Assembly (NCBI GenBank): GCA_903824675.1
Contig: CAIJXV010000083.1
Coordinates: 21,114-85,113, forward strand
DNA from: an uncultured bacterium
GTDB taxonomy: Bacteria > Verrucomicrobiota > Kiritimatiellia > CAIKKV01 > CAIJXV01
Length of the DNA stretch: 64,000 bases
Direction of reading: 5' to 3'
The translations under genes and the position numbers were made by a program. Every line of letters begins with the position of its first letter. The stretch's first letter is position 1. Below the pieces are notes generated by a model. The model ran no database searches and had not been told where the DNA came from. It saw only the letters and a program-made list of their open reading frames with translations. This document shows positions 45,277 to 54,340 of the stretch, piece by piece.

Positions 45277-45891
45277 ATGAATTTAGCCAATGATCCCTCG
45301 CGGTTGCCCTCGGCCGGAAGGTTGGGTTCGAATAGTATTTTTGTGAATGGCCTTCCGTTCGATAACACGGCCGCCAAATTCTGGACCACTTTATTTGATG
45401 AGTTGCTGGTCGAGCATTCGACCGTGAATGAAGTGGTTTTGGAAGGGGCCACCGGTGGCCTTCTGATCGGTGATTTTCTGACGCCGGAGGCGGCGCTCCA
45501 GCGGGATATGCATCAGCTTTCCAACGGCGGTGGGGCGGTCCAGCAGACGTTGGAAGAAGTGATTGCGGCGATGGATATCATCGGCCCGCCGGCGATGGTA
45601 CACCTGACCGCCAAAGCGGGGGAGACCGTTCTCTTTTCCCGGCAGATGGAGGCCGAAGCCCTGGATGCAGATATTCTGCCTTTCCTGATTGTCTGGCTGC
45701 TGGAGTGGGGGATGCTGGCCGAGTGGGCTTGGAACCAGGACCAGGTGCGGGGTGATTTCATGGCGGAGGATCGCGCCCGGCAACTGGTTTACCTGGTCAA
45801 ATTCAATCTGGTTAACCGTCACCTGAGCGAAGGGTTGTTTCAGCGGACGGTCAGTGTTCGGTTCCAACGCGATCCACGGGTCGAAGCCTGA
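45277..45891 (+). CDS. Hypothetical protein
   Basis: A 204-residue soluble protein with no recognised family. It has a TVNEVVLEGATGGLLIGDF segment in the middle of the first half and a conserved-looking C-terminus LVKFNLVNRHLSEGLFQRT. It is followed 31 bp later by the deacetylase-family gene. TATAAA about 15 bp before the ATG may be part of its promoter. Confidence 0.5.
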   Translation: MNLANDPSRLPSAGRLGSNSIFVNGLPFDNTAAKFWTTLFDELLVEHSTVNEVVLEGATGGLLIGDFLTPEAALQRDMHQLSNGGGAVQQTLEEVIAAMDIIGPPAMVHLTAKAGETVLFSRQMEAEALDADILPFLIVWLLEWGMLAEWAWNQDQVRGDFMAEDRARQLVYLVKFNLVNRHLSEGLFQRTVSVRFQRDPRVEA

Positions 45892-45922
45892 TCGGGTTGG
45901 ATCATTTTTTAAAGTGGATTTT

Positions 45923-46864
45923 ATGCACACCACGGCGTTTCTCGACCATCCGGATTTCCTGAAACATCGGACCGGGCCCAGCCATCCTGATCGTCCGATC
46001 CGGCTGGAAGTTGTGCGACAGGCCGTTGCCCAGGCGCCCTGGCGGGACCGTCTCCGTTACCTGGACCCGCGTCTGGCCGAGCGGGAGGAACTGCTCCGAG
46101 TCCATACCCCGGAGTACCTGGATTATGTGCGGGAACAATCTGCAAGCCATCAATTTTTTCTGGCGGGATCCGATACTCCCGGTTCGGCGGGAACCTGGAC
46201 GGCGGCTTGTCGGGCCGCCGGTGCCGTTTTGACGGCGATCGATGCGGTGGTCGCCGGCACGGTGAACAACGCCTTTTGTGCGGTTCGTCCGCCCGGACAT
46301 CATGCCGGAGTCGCTGTGGCGCGCGGGTTCTGTTTTCTGAATAACGTGGCGATTGGCGTCCGCCATTTTCAGGTCCGGCATGGATTGCGTCGCATTGCGA
46401 TCCTCGATTGGGATGCCCATCACGCCAATGGAACCCAGGATATTTTTGAGGCGGATGGCGAGGTTCTTCTTTGTGGAACCCACGAGTTCCCCTTGTATCC
46501 CGGAAGCGGCCGGGAATGTGAACGCGGGTGTGGATCGGGATTAGGACGGATTCTCAATCGACCCTTGGCCCGAGGGTCCACGGATGTTGATTTGCGGGCT
46601 GTTTTTGAGAATGAGTTCCGACCGGCCTTGCGCGATTTCCGTCCGGATGCGATCCTGATTTCGGCAGGTTTTGACGGACTGGCCGGTGATCCCCTGGCCA
46701 ATCTAAAATTTACTCCGACTGGATTTCGCGATTTGACCCGACGGGTTCGGGCCTGGGCAGATGAACTTTGTGGTGGTCGAATCGTTTCCGTGCTGGAAGG
46801 CGGCTATGTGCCGGAGGATCTGGCGGCGGGTGTTTGTGCCCATTTAGAGGCGTTGTCGGAATAG
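45923..46864 (+). CDS. Histone-deacetylase-family (acetoin-utilisation type) zinc hydrolase
   Basis: The ATG at 45923 is chosen because it starts MHTTAFLDHPDFLKHRTGPS, where the family begins. The earlier in-frame ATG overlaps the previous gene. 313 residues. CAVRPPGHHAG gives the catalytic His126/His127 pair, ILDWDAHHANGTQD the zinc ligands Asp164 and His166, and LISAGFDG the third ligand. Bacterial members deacetylate polyamines or proteins. speA, a polyamine-pathway gene, lies about 4.4 kb away but is not linked. Confidence 0.88.
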   Translation: MHTTAFLDHPDFLKHRTGPSHPDRPIRLEVVRQAVAQAPWRDRLRYLDPRLAEREELLRVHTPEYLDYVREQSASHQFFLAGSDTPGSAGTWTAACRAAGAVLTAIDAVVAGTVNNAFCAVRPPGHHAGVAVARGFCFLNNVAIGVRHFQVRHGLRRIAILDWDAHHANGTQDIFEADGEVLLCGTHEFPLYPGSGRECERGCGSGLGRILNRPLARGSTDVDLRAVFENEFRPALRDFRPDAILISAGFDGLAGDPLANLKFTPTGFRDLTRRVRAWADELCGGRIVSVLEGGYVPEDLAAGVCAHLEALSE

Positions 46865-46866
46865 AT

Positions 46867-47439
46867 TTATGGTCGCGCGGTTGCGGCCCGGAAAGAATAC
46901 AACGGCTTTTCAGAAAACAGGGTAGCATCGCTGAATTCGGCGTGGATGAATTTTGTGAGCTCAGGGGTGGCGGAAGTGAGGATATAGCCATTGGTTGAAT
47001 TGCCGCCCTCGAGCGGGACCATCCGGTGCTTGGCGAGGCGCAGGTCGAATTCTTTTAAATTAAGCGGATAAAGGCAGAACTGATTGGTTCCCCAATCCAC
47101 CCGAAAGAGCAGATGGGCCGGCACGGTGGCGAAAACACCGAGATCCTGCCGTTCGGGAGCTGTGGCGACCAGAAAGAGATGGGAATCGATTCGATGGAAG
47201 GCGGCAATGAAGCGGCTGGCCTCATTTTTTTCATTCTGAAGCACGACGCCGTATTGGTTGTTTTCGAGGGGTGAAAAGAACACCGCAACCGAAGCGTCGG
47301 CATCGGTCCAGAGTCCGGCCGGCGAAGGATCGGCGACCCGGGTGTCGGGGGCAAACCAGGGATTGACCGAGCGGATGACACACCCGGTGAAGAGCAGGGC
47401 GAACACGGCGAATAGAGCCAGCAATGGATGAGATTTCAT
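46867..47439 (-). CDS. Predicted lipoprotein of unknown function
   Basis: A 190-residue protein with signal peptide and lipobox (LFAVFALLFTGC), so Cys at about position 20 is expected to be lipidated. The mature domain is beta-rich with LWTDADASVAVFFSPLENNQYGVVL. No family is recognised. It is likely anchored to the outer or inner membrane. Confidence 0.65.
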   Translation of the reverse strand: MKSHPLLALFAVFALLFTGCVIRSVNPWFAPDTRVADPSPAGLWTDADASVAVFFSPLENNQYGVVLQNEKNEASRFIAAFHRIDSHLFLVATAPERQDLGVFATVPAHLLFRVDWGTNQFCLYPLNLKEFDLRLAKHRMVPLEGGNSTNGYILTSATPELTKFIHAEFSDATLFSEKPLYSFRAATARP

Positions 47440-47682
47440 GATTTTGATTATTACCCTTTCCGCGCGAATTACAAACCCCTATTTCGTTCGTTGTCGTGCG
47501 GATATATAGGCCAAATTTCGGAGAGACAGGGAAACGACTTTTGCGGCTTGCACCTATATGCAAGAGTAGCCCCGCGGCACGCGTGGCTGTACTGGGAGGC
47601 AGAGGCCAGTAAAGCCAGGCCTATGGGCTGGCTTTCGGAGAGATTAACCGGAGATCCTTCGACTTCGCTGATTCGGCCCTTC
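47440..47682. other. Non-coding gap with a hairpin
   Basis: About 240 bp. AAAGCCAG (47611-47618) and CTGGCTTT (47628-47635) form an 8-bp stem, which read leftward could weakly terminate the YdjM gene. TTGCA/TGCAA at about 47548 is another short hairpin. No gene is supported. Confidence 0.35.
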
Positions 47683-48264
47683 TCACCCCACCCTTGTCGT
47701 GCGGCCTGGGCGCCCGAAGGGTAGACTTTTCCAGATCAAGATCCAGGCGAGGGCGGGGAGGGTGAAGAGAAGTTCCCGGAGTCCGGCGTTGAAATTATGA
47801 AGGGACAGGATATTCCCCTTGTTGAGATTCATGAAGATCGCGGCATCCGGCCAATAGATCCGCCGCGCGGTAAAGGGCCAAAGGGCCATGATGCCATACG
47901 GTGCGCCGGTGTCGCCGGTGACCAGATCGAGGAGGAGATGGCTGAAGCCGATGGCGGCAAGGAGCAGAAGATGGGCGCGGGCCTTGCCGGGTTCGTATCG
48001 GTTCCAGAACCACCCGGCGCCGAGCACCACGGCCAGAACGAACCCGAAGGTATGCGTACCGTATTGGTGATAGGCATTCAAATTTCCGGCGGGGATACCG
48101 AATAGGTAATCGATATCCGGGGCATTGCTCAGCAGAACACATCCCAACAGGCCCCGCCAATGGCTGCGGGCTTGGTCGATCCATTCACGGGGTCGGCCGT
48201 GGTGAAGGAACCCGGCGGATCCCAGCGTAAGCCCGACTATGGAATGGGCAAGGGGAGAAGGCAT
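47683..48264 (-). CDS. YdjM-like inner-membrane metal-dependent hydrolase
   Basis: A 193-residue membrane protein opening MPSPLAHSIVGLTLGSAGF with NAPDIDYLFGIP, YGTHTFGF and FSHLLLDLVTG, the histidine/aspartate motifs of the YdjM (LexA-regulated membrane hydrolase) family. About four spans. The physiological substrate is unknown. It is followed leftward by the lipoprotein and preceded 12 bp upstream by the DUF89 gene. Confidence 0.78.
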   Translation of the reverse strand: MPSPLAHSIVGLTLGSAGFLHHGRPREWIDQARSHWRGLLGCVLLSNAPDIDYLFGIPAGNLNAYHQYGTHTFGFVLAVVLGAGWFWNRYEPGKARAHLLLLAAIGFSHLLLDLVTGDTGAPYGIMALWPFTARRIYWPDAAIFMNLNKGNILSLHNFNAGLRELLFTLPALAWILIWKSLPFGRPGRTTRVG

Positions 48265-48276
48265 AATAGGGTTTCC

Positions 48277-49167
48277 TTAAGCTTTTGCGCGGCGGCCGCG
48301 CACGCTTGACCGGTTCCGTTGGTGGGCGAAGACCAAATCACCCAGCTTGACGCCCAGTTCGGCGGCGACGATCCGGCACTTGGTTTTCAGGAGAAAATAA
48401 ATATTGCCGGGCTGTCCCGTGCAGGTTTCGAAATTGGCGTGGCCCTTGCTGATAATCAGATCGGCCGATTCGAACGCCTGACGAAATTCGGAAGAGACAT
48501 GGTCCCAGTGGACCCCGATATCGTCAGACCCGGTGGTGATGACCGGAACGATTCGGGTCAGGCCGGCCATACGGGCATCGGCCATTACGGCGTCATTGAT
48601 AATGGGCCCCGACTTGACGGAGACCGTTACCCTGAGCCCCGAGGCCAGCAGGTGTTCGATCAGGATGCGGTCAAAGACGATTTCGCCGGAGTTATCGCCA
48701 AGATACAGGACTGAACGGCCGGACTTGAGTTCGGCTTGAAATTCAGTGGAGGCATCGATGGCAAATCGGCGGCGCAGAATGGCCTTAACGTCGCGCTCGA
48801 GATTGAAGCGGTGTCCGATACCGAGATCGATGATGTTGCCGGCGACGGCCAGGAGACAGGCCTGGTGCAGGGGATTACGGGCACGGCGGACTTGTCCGGC
48901 CAACTCGGGGAGGAGGCGGAGCGCGGCCTGATTGGTTTCCCGGCGGATTTTGGCATAGGGATCGCGATTGCGGGTGATTTGGGAAACGATGCGGTAGACG
49001 TTTTGGGAAAGGGCGGCCGGGGTTTGGTTGAGAGAGATGCCGTCGAGCGCGTCGGTGAGCTGTTCGATGACCCGGAGTTGGTGTTGGGGATTGCGGGTGG
49101 CGATTCGGGCGGTATTGAGAGCCTGACGGTAAGCGCAAACCAGACAATCAGGTTGGGCGAGCATCAT
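48277..49167 (-). CDS. DUF89/ARMT1-like metal-dependent phosphatase
   Basis: The start at 49167 (MMLAQPDCLVC) is chosen because AAAGG precedes it and DCLVC is the N-terminal CxxC of the prokaryotic DUF89 subfamily. The extension upstream is Arg/Pro-rich filler. About 296 residues. LYLGDNSGEIVFDR is the metal-binding D-N-x-G-E motif, SGPIINDAVMAD the next, and ISKGHANFET the third. Family members are damage-control phosphatases acting on sugar phosphates or related metabolites. Confidence 0.82.
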   Translation of the reverse strand: MMLAQPDCLVCAYRQALNTARIATRNPQHQLRVIEQLTDALDGISLNQTPAALSQNVYRIVSQITRNRDPYAKIRRETNQAALRLLPELAGQVRRARNPLHQACLLAVAGNIIDLGIGHRFNLERDVKAILRRRFAIDASTEFQAELKSGRSVLYLGDNSGEIVFDRILIEHLLASGLRVTVSVKSGPIINDAVMADARMAGLTRIVPVITTGSDDIGVHWDHVSSEFRQAFESADLIISKGHANFETCTGQPGNIYFLLKTKCRIVAAELGVKLGDLVFAHQRNRSSVRGRRAKA

Positions 49168-49319
49168 GAAAGACCTTTCAGCCGCGGTGGGCGGCAAGTG
49201 GGGAAGATATTTATCGGATTTCCGGGCCGAATACACGTTTTTTCGTGTGGGCGCTGGGGATCGACCGCTTGAGTGACGGTGTTCCCATCGTGCCCTGGCC
49301 ATGGGTCGGGAGGGCGAAG

Positions 49320-50051
49320 TCAGGCGATAACGCAATCCTGCAAGAGCGCCAGGAGCGCGATGCAGGCCGTGTCCGCGCGCAGGATGCGGGCGCCGACGGT
49401 GACCGAGGTGAAGCCGGTCCGGGCCAATAAATCGAGTTCGAACGGCGTCCATCCCCCTTCGGGCCCGATGGCGAGGAGGGCCCGTTGTCCCCGCGTAAAG
49501 GTGATATCTCGAAACCGACGTTCCCCAGAGGGATCGGCTACGAGTTTATGTTCAGCGGCAAATTCCCGGGGGATCAGATCTTCGACCAAAGGACGGAAGC
49601 GGGTGTGAATTTCCACCCAGGGCAGGAGGGTATCGCCGGCCTGTTGCAGGCCTTCGATGAGCAGGGGCCGGTAATGTTCGGGGCGGATCCAATGGGTTTC
49701 GAAATACGTCCGTTCAACCTTGGCCGCCCGGGTCAGGAGAATTCGTCCGACGCCCAATGCGGCGAGCGGAGCCCAGAGCCGTTTCATCACCTTGGGCCGG
49801 GGCAGGGCGAGGAGCAGGTCAATGGGCGGGCGGACGGGGGGCTGGGCTTCGAAGTGGCATTCCAGCCGGATTTCATCGGCTGACATCGTGACGATCCGGG
49901 CGGTCCCGGTGGGCCCGTCGATTTGCCCGATCCGGATTTCACGGCCAACTTCGGCGCGGAGGACGGAACGCACATGTTCAGCCCGCGCATCGCGCAGGCT
50001 GGCGCTTCCATCGGGAGCGATTTCTTGCGGCTCCAGGAGAATCCGGTTCAT
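49320..50051 (-). CDS. rsmE: 16S rRNA m3U1498 methyltransferase RsmE
   Basis: The ATG at 50051 (MNRILLEPQE) overlaps the stop of the upstream RdgC-like gene by 4 bases. About 243 residues. An N-terminal PUA-like domain precedes a SPOUT knot: LLIEGLQQAG, then LLAIGPEGGWTPFELDLL and VGARILRADTA, the RsmE signature. It methylates N3 of U1498 in 16S rRNA in the ribosome decoding region. Confidence 0.93.
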   Translation of the reverse strand: MNRILLEPQEIAPDGSASLRDARAEHVRSVLRAEVGREIRIGQIDGPTGTARIVTMSADEIRLECHFEAQPPVRPPIDLLLALPRPKVMKRLWAPLAALGVGRILLTRAAKVERTYFETHWIRPEHYRPLLIEGLQQAGDTLLPWVEIHTRFRPLVEDLIPREFAAEHKLVADPSGERRFRDITFTRGQRALLAIGPEGGWTPFELDLLARTGFTSVTVGARILRADTACIALLALLQDCVIA

Positions 50052-51148
50052 TTCCGTGTGGCGCGATCGGCCACCCATTGGTGGATTTCCGAACGGGTTT
50101 TGGTCCAGGCGGCGGGGGCATTCCGCTCCTTGACAAAGCGATCGTAAAAGGAGAGCAACGCATCATGGAGCGTCTGGAGTGCGATCATCCGTTCCTGGAA
50201 ATGGGCGGCGGCATCGACCTTTTCGATCTCGGGGAGTTTCAGGCCGCGCAGGCTGAAGGTATCGGCATCGAGCGTGAAGTGCCAGGATTCCTTCTGCCGG
50301 GCGATAATGAGGGAGGCCCGCCGGAGTTTTTTGCCGCTGAGCAGAGCGGTTTTGGCTTCAGCGCTGAGCAAGGGATTGCCATGGCGCAGAACGGTTTCGT
50401 GGGCGCCATCGCCTTCCTTGAAAAAGGTCAGGGTACCGTCGAGGGCGACGCCGAATTCGCCGAGGTCGGGAAAGCGCGCGAGTCCGCCGCGGGCTTCCGA
50501 GAAAAACCAGAGCCAGGTGAGAAAATCGCGGCCCGGCCCGGCATCCGCATCCTCGTCATCGCATTCGGGCGAAAAACTGGAGGGTTTCAGCGGGCGAAGA
50601 TCGAGATGAAGGCGGTGGGCGGCGGCGGTCATGGGGTCGATGGGCGCGAGGTTAAACCCGATGGTTTCCCGGAAGTGGGCTTGGAGCACTTCGAGTTGAC
50701 TGTCAGAAATGGCTTCGGCAAAGAGGAGGGGACTGCCGGGCTTATGGATCAACGTCATGCCCTTGAGTTGGGGCGGCATGGAGGGGAGCAGACGATCGAT
50801 ATTTTCCTTGCGGATGCGGGAACGGGTTTTACGGTCGACTTCCGCCTGGCCGGAGGCCCGGAGGTGGGCGATTTCATCCATGCGGCATTGGGCCCGGAGG
50901 AGGGATTCAGGGATTTTCTTTTCGGCGCACATGAGGGCGATGCGCAGGTAGCCGGCGAAAAAGGCGGAGGTTTCATCGAGCGTACGGTCGAGGAGATGCC
51001 GGCCTCCGACCCAGCCGTGCAACTGATTTTCGCCCAAGGTATCGAGGGGCGGGACCATGCGGGCCCGGAAGAGGGCGAGGGCATTGTCGGGCAGGGGTTG
51101 GGGCAGATAGAACATGCGACAACTGATACTTCCGCTTTCGAATGACAC
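50048..51148 (-). CDS. RdgC-like protein
   Basis: GTG at about 51148 is chosen because AAGGAGG lies 6 nt upstream. The longer frame to 51214 has no ribosome site. About 366 residues. The layout resembles RdgC: a GWVGG block near residue 55, LRIALMCAEKKIPESLLRA, a basic RKTRSRIRKENIDRLLPSMP segment (split here for length), then a C-terminal beta-rich half ending with long helices. RdgC proteins form DNA-encircling rings that limit RecA. Similarity is by eye, so this is tentative. Confidence 0.55.
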   Translation of the reverse strand: MSFESGSISCRMFYLPQPLPDNALALFRARMVPPLDTLGENQLHGWVGGRHLLDRTLDETSAFFAGYLRIALMCAEKKIPESLLRAQCRMDEIAHLRASGQAEVDRKTRSRIRKENIDRLLPSMPPQLKGMTLIHKPGSPLLFAEAISDSQLEVLQAHFRETIGFNLAPIDPMTAAAHRLHLDLRPLKPSSFSPECDDEDADAGPGRDFLTWLWFFSEARGGLARFPDLGEFGVALDGTLTFFKEGDGAHETVLRHGNPLLSAEAKTALLSGKKLRRASLIIARQKESWHFTLDADTFSLRGLKLPEIEKVDAAAHFQERMIALQTLHDALLSFYDRFVKERNAPAAWTKTRSEIHQWVADRATRK

Positions 51149-51288
51149 GGGGAACCTCCTTGAATTCGATAAAAGTGAGGGGGGTAGAGTAGCCGGGAAT
51201 CGGTTCGGGCGCAAAGTTTTTCGTGGAGTCGCAGCCCCGGTCCTGATATATGGAAGGAGTTGATAACCGGACTGGTGGAGGATTGGAC

Positions 51289-53205
51289 ATGAGACAGGAA
51301 GCTTTGACCCGTTGGACCTCGGAGAACGCAGCCGAACTTTACGGCATACGGAACTGGGGCGCGGGCTATTACGACGTGGCGGCCAACGGCGAGGTGGTGG
51401 TGCGGCCCGGGGGGGTCCGCGGGGGTGTTGAACTCAGCCTGATGAGCCTGGTGAAGCGCCTCGAAAAGCGGGGATTGAACATGCCGGTCGTGATCCGGTT
51501 TGCCAATATCCTGGCCTCGCAGATTGCGCAGATCAATGAAAGTTTCCGCAAGGCGATCCGCGAAGCCGGATATGCCGGAAAATACCGCGGCGTGTTTCCG
51601 ATCAAGGTCAACCAGCAGAGCGAGATTGTCGAGGACATCACCGAATTTGGGGCGCAGTATCACCATGGCTTGGAAGCGGGGAGCAAGGCTGAATTGATCG
51701 CCGCCGTGTCGCACATGCATGATCCTGAAGCTCTGATCGTATGCAACGGTTACAAGGATGAGGAATACCTGGACCTGGCCCTGCACGCTCAGAATATGGG
51801 GGTGCAGACCCTGATCGTGATTGAAATGCCCGATGAACTCGACCTGATTCTGGAACGGGCCGCCAAGTTGCATCTCAAACCCCGGTTGGGGGTGCGCGCC
51901 AAGCTTTCGAGCCGGGCGGGGGGTCATTGGGATGCCTCCGGAGGGGATCGCAGCAAGTTCGGCTTGGACGCGTCCCAGATCATTGAACTGGTGGACAGCC
52001 TGCGGCAGAAGCAGATGCTGGACTGCCTGCAATTGTTACATTACCACCTGGGCAGTCAGGTGTCGGATATTCGCAAGGTGCGCAACGCCCTGCAAGAGGC
52101 CTGCCGGTTCTATGTCGATCTCTACCGCGAGGGGGCGCCGTTGGGGATGTTGAACATCGGCGGGGGGCTGGCGGTGGATTACGATGGGTCGCATAGTAAT
52201 TTTGCCAGCAGTACCAATTACAGCATCGCCGAATATGCTTCGGACGTGGTCGAGGTGATCAAGAAAAACCTCGATCAGGCCGGGATTCCGCACCCGATGA
52301 TCGTGAGTGAATCCGGACGCGCGACGGCGGCGCATCATTCGGTCTTCATTTTTAACATCCTGGATGTGCGGCGGTTTGAACCCAAGACCATTCCGGATCG
52401 CTTATCGGTCGATTCGAGCGAAATGCTGGAAAACCTGTTGGAAGTTTGCCAGACCCTGACTCCGCGTAATGTCCAGGAAGCCTATCACGATGCGGTGTAT
52501 TACCGGGAGGAAATCCGGGGGCTGTTTCTGCATGGGGATGTGACCCTGCGCGAGCGGGCCCTGGGCGAATCGATTTTCTGGCGGATCATTCGCCGGATCA
52601 CCGAACTCGTCAAGGATCGCAAATACATCCCCGATGAAATGGAATCGATGGATTCGGCCATCGCCGACGTCTATTACGGTAATTTCAGTGTATTCCAGTC
52701 GGTTCCCGATTTCTGGGCGGTGGACCAGTTGTTCCCGGTGATGCCGATTCACCGGCTGAACGAGCGTCCGACGCGACGGGGGGTGATTGCGGATATTACC
52801 TGTGATTCGGACGGCAAGATCGACCGCTTCATCGATTTACACGATGTGCGGCATGTGCTGGAATTGCACGAATTGAAATCCGATGAAGAGTATTACGTGG
52901 GGGTGTTTTTGACCGGTGCCTATCAGGAGACGATTGGCGACATGCACAACCTGATTGGCAATACGAACGCCCTGCATGTCTGGATTGGGCCGGACGGCAA
53001 GATCACCGATTCCAAGGAGATCAGCGGCGACCGGATCGACGAAATCCTGACTTACATGGAATATTCGCCGGCAGACGTGTTGAAACGCATCGAGACGCGG
53101 GCTGAAAAAGCCGTGCATGCGAAGATGATCAACGCGCGTGAGAAGCAGGCCTTGATGAAGGCTTATCGGGTGGGGATCAGCGGCTACACCTATTTTGAGA
53201 AATGA
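51289..53205 (+). CDS. speA: Biosynthetic arginine decarboxylase SpeA
   Basis: The ATG at 51289 is preferred because GGTGGAGGA lies 6 nt upstream. 638 residues, the normal SpeA size. PLP binds Lys106 in GVFPIKVNQQ. HYHLGSQVSDIRKVRNAL and LNIGGGLAVDYDGSHSNF are substrate and phosphate loops, and VSESGRATAAHHSV follows. The C-terminal domain has TCDSDGKIDRF and GAYQETIGDMHNL. It converts arginine to agmatine, the first step of putrescine/spermidine synthesis. No speB is adjacent. Confidence 0.95.
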   Translation: MRQEALTRWTSENAAELYGIRNWGAGYYDVAANGEVVVRPGGVRGGVELSLMSLVKRLEKRGLNMPVVIRFANILASQIAQINESFRKAIREAGYAGKYRGVFPIKVNQQSEIVEDITEFGAQYHHGLEAGSKAELIAAVSHMHDPEALIVCNGYKDEEYLDLALHAQNMGVQTLIVIEMPDELDLILERAAKLHLKPRLGVRAKLSSRAGGHWDASGGDRSKFGLDASQIIELVDSLRQKQMLDCLQLLHYHLGSQVSDIRKVRNALQEACRFYVDLYREGAPLGMLNIGGGLAVDYDGSHSNFASSTNYSIAEYASDVVEVIKKNLDQAGIPHPMIVSESGRATAAHHSVFIFNILDVRRFEPKTIPDRLSVDSSEMLENLLEVCQTLTPRNVQEAYHDAVYYREEIRGLFLHGDVTLRERALGESIFWRIIRRITELVKDRKYIPDEMESMDSAIADVYYGNFSVFQSVPDFWAVDQLFPVMPIHRLNERPTRRGVIADITCDSDGKIDRFIDLHDVRHVLELHELKSDEEYYVGVFLTGAYQETIGDMHNLIGNTNALHVWIGPDGKITDSKEISGDRIDEILTYMEYSPADVLKRIETRAEKAVHAKMINAREKQALMKAYRVGISGYTYFEK

Positions 53206-53227
53206 TCAGCCGTTCGAAGGTCTTATC

Positions 53228-54325
53228 ATGAGCTCCGATACCTCCCTGACTGTGGCTGTCGGCCTGAGCGGCGGTGTGGATTCCGCCGTGGCCGCGGCCT
53301 TGCTGGTGGAGGCGGGGTACCCGGTGGTCGGCTTGACGATGGCGGTTTATGACGGCGGGGCCGGTGCCTGTTCTTCCGGCGGCCGGGGTCACGCCTGCTA
53401 TGGGCCTGAAGAGGAAGACCTGGCGGCGGCCCGCGCTGTGGCGGCCCATCTGGGGATTGCCCACCATGCGATCGATGTGCGGGCCGAATACCGGACGGCG
53501 GTCCTGGATTATTTCACCGGGGAATATCTGAAAGGTCGGACACCGAACCCCTGTGTCCGGTGCAATCCCGTGGTGAAATTCGGGGTCCTGATCGAGCGGG
53601 CGAAGGAGCAGGGGGTCCAGTTCGACCGGTTTGCAACCGGGCACTATGTCCGGGTTGAGCGGCAGGCGGATTCCGGCCAGATGGTGTTGAAACGGGGGGT
53701 TGATCCGCGCAAGGACCAATCGTATTTCCTCTACGGGTTGCGCCGGGAACTTTTACCCGATTTGATATTCCCGCTGGGTCGCTTGACCAAGGCCGAGGTG
53801 CGGGAGCGGGCGCGGCAGTTGAACCTGCCGGTGGCCGACCGCATCGAAAGTCAGGATTTCATGAGCGAGGATTACACGACCCTGTTCCGTCCCGACGAGA
53901 TCAAACCCGGTCCCATTTTGGATGAGACCGGGCGCGAAGTGGGCCGGCATGAAGGAATCGTGCGGTATACGATTGGCCAACGCAAGGGCCTGAAAATTTT
54001 TGGCGCCGATCCGGTGTATGTGGTCGCCATCGATGCCGCCCGGAATGCGGTGATCGTGGGTCCCCGGGAGCGGCTTTACAGCAGAGTGCTGGAGGCGGAT
54101 CGCCTGAATTGGCTGGTCCCCGCGCCGCTGACGGCGCCCGTTCGGATCACGGCTCGGATCCGCAGTCATCACGCGGCCGCCCCGGCCACGCTCGAAGGCG
54201 GCGGTTCCGACCGGGTTCGGGTGACTTTCGATGAGCCTCAATCCGCGATCACACCGGGACAGGCGACGGTTTTTTATGATGGGGACCTGGTACTCGGCGG
54301 CGGGATCATCACGGCGCGACACTGA
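53228..54325 (+). CDS. mnmA: MnmA-like tRNA 2-thiouridylase, variant active site
   Basis: The ATG at 53228 is chosen since MSSDTSLTVAVGLSGGVDSA begins the PP-loop domain. 365 residues. GRTPNPCVRCNPVVKF carries the first catalytic Cys (109) plus a second Cys112. Where the second catalytic Cys of E. coli MnmA (Cys199, in a C-F-I/V motif) is expected, this protein reads ESQDFMSEDY. Extra cysteines at 48 and 57 (GHACYGPEEED) occur near the N-terminus. It probably thiolates U34 of Lys/Glu/Gln tRNAs, perhaps with an iron-sulfur-cluster mechanism. Confidence 0.85.
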   Translation: MSSDTSLTVAVGLSGGVDSAVAAALLVEAGYPVVGLTMAVYDGGAGACSSGGRGHACYGPEEEDLAAARAVAAHLGIAHHAIDVRAEYRTAVLDYFTGEYLKGRTPNPCVRCNPVVKFGVLIERAKEQGVQFDRFATGHYVRVERQADSGQMVLKRGVDPRKDQSYFLYGLRRELLPDLIFPLGRLTKAEVRERARQLNLPVADRIESQDFMSEDYTTLFRPDEIKPGPILDETGREVGRHEGIVRYTIGQRKGLKIFGADPVYVVAIDAARNAVIVGPRERLYSRVLEADRLNWLVPAPLTAPVRITARIRSHHAAAPATLEGGGSDRVRVTFDEPQSAITPGQATVFYDGDLVLGGGIITARH

Positions 54326-54340
54326 GAATTAGGAGTCAAT

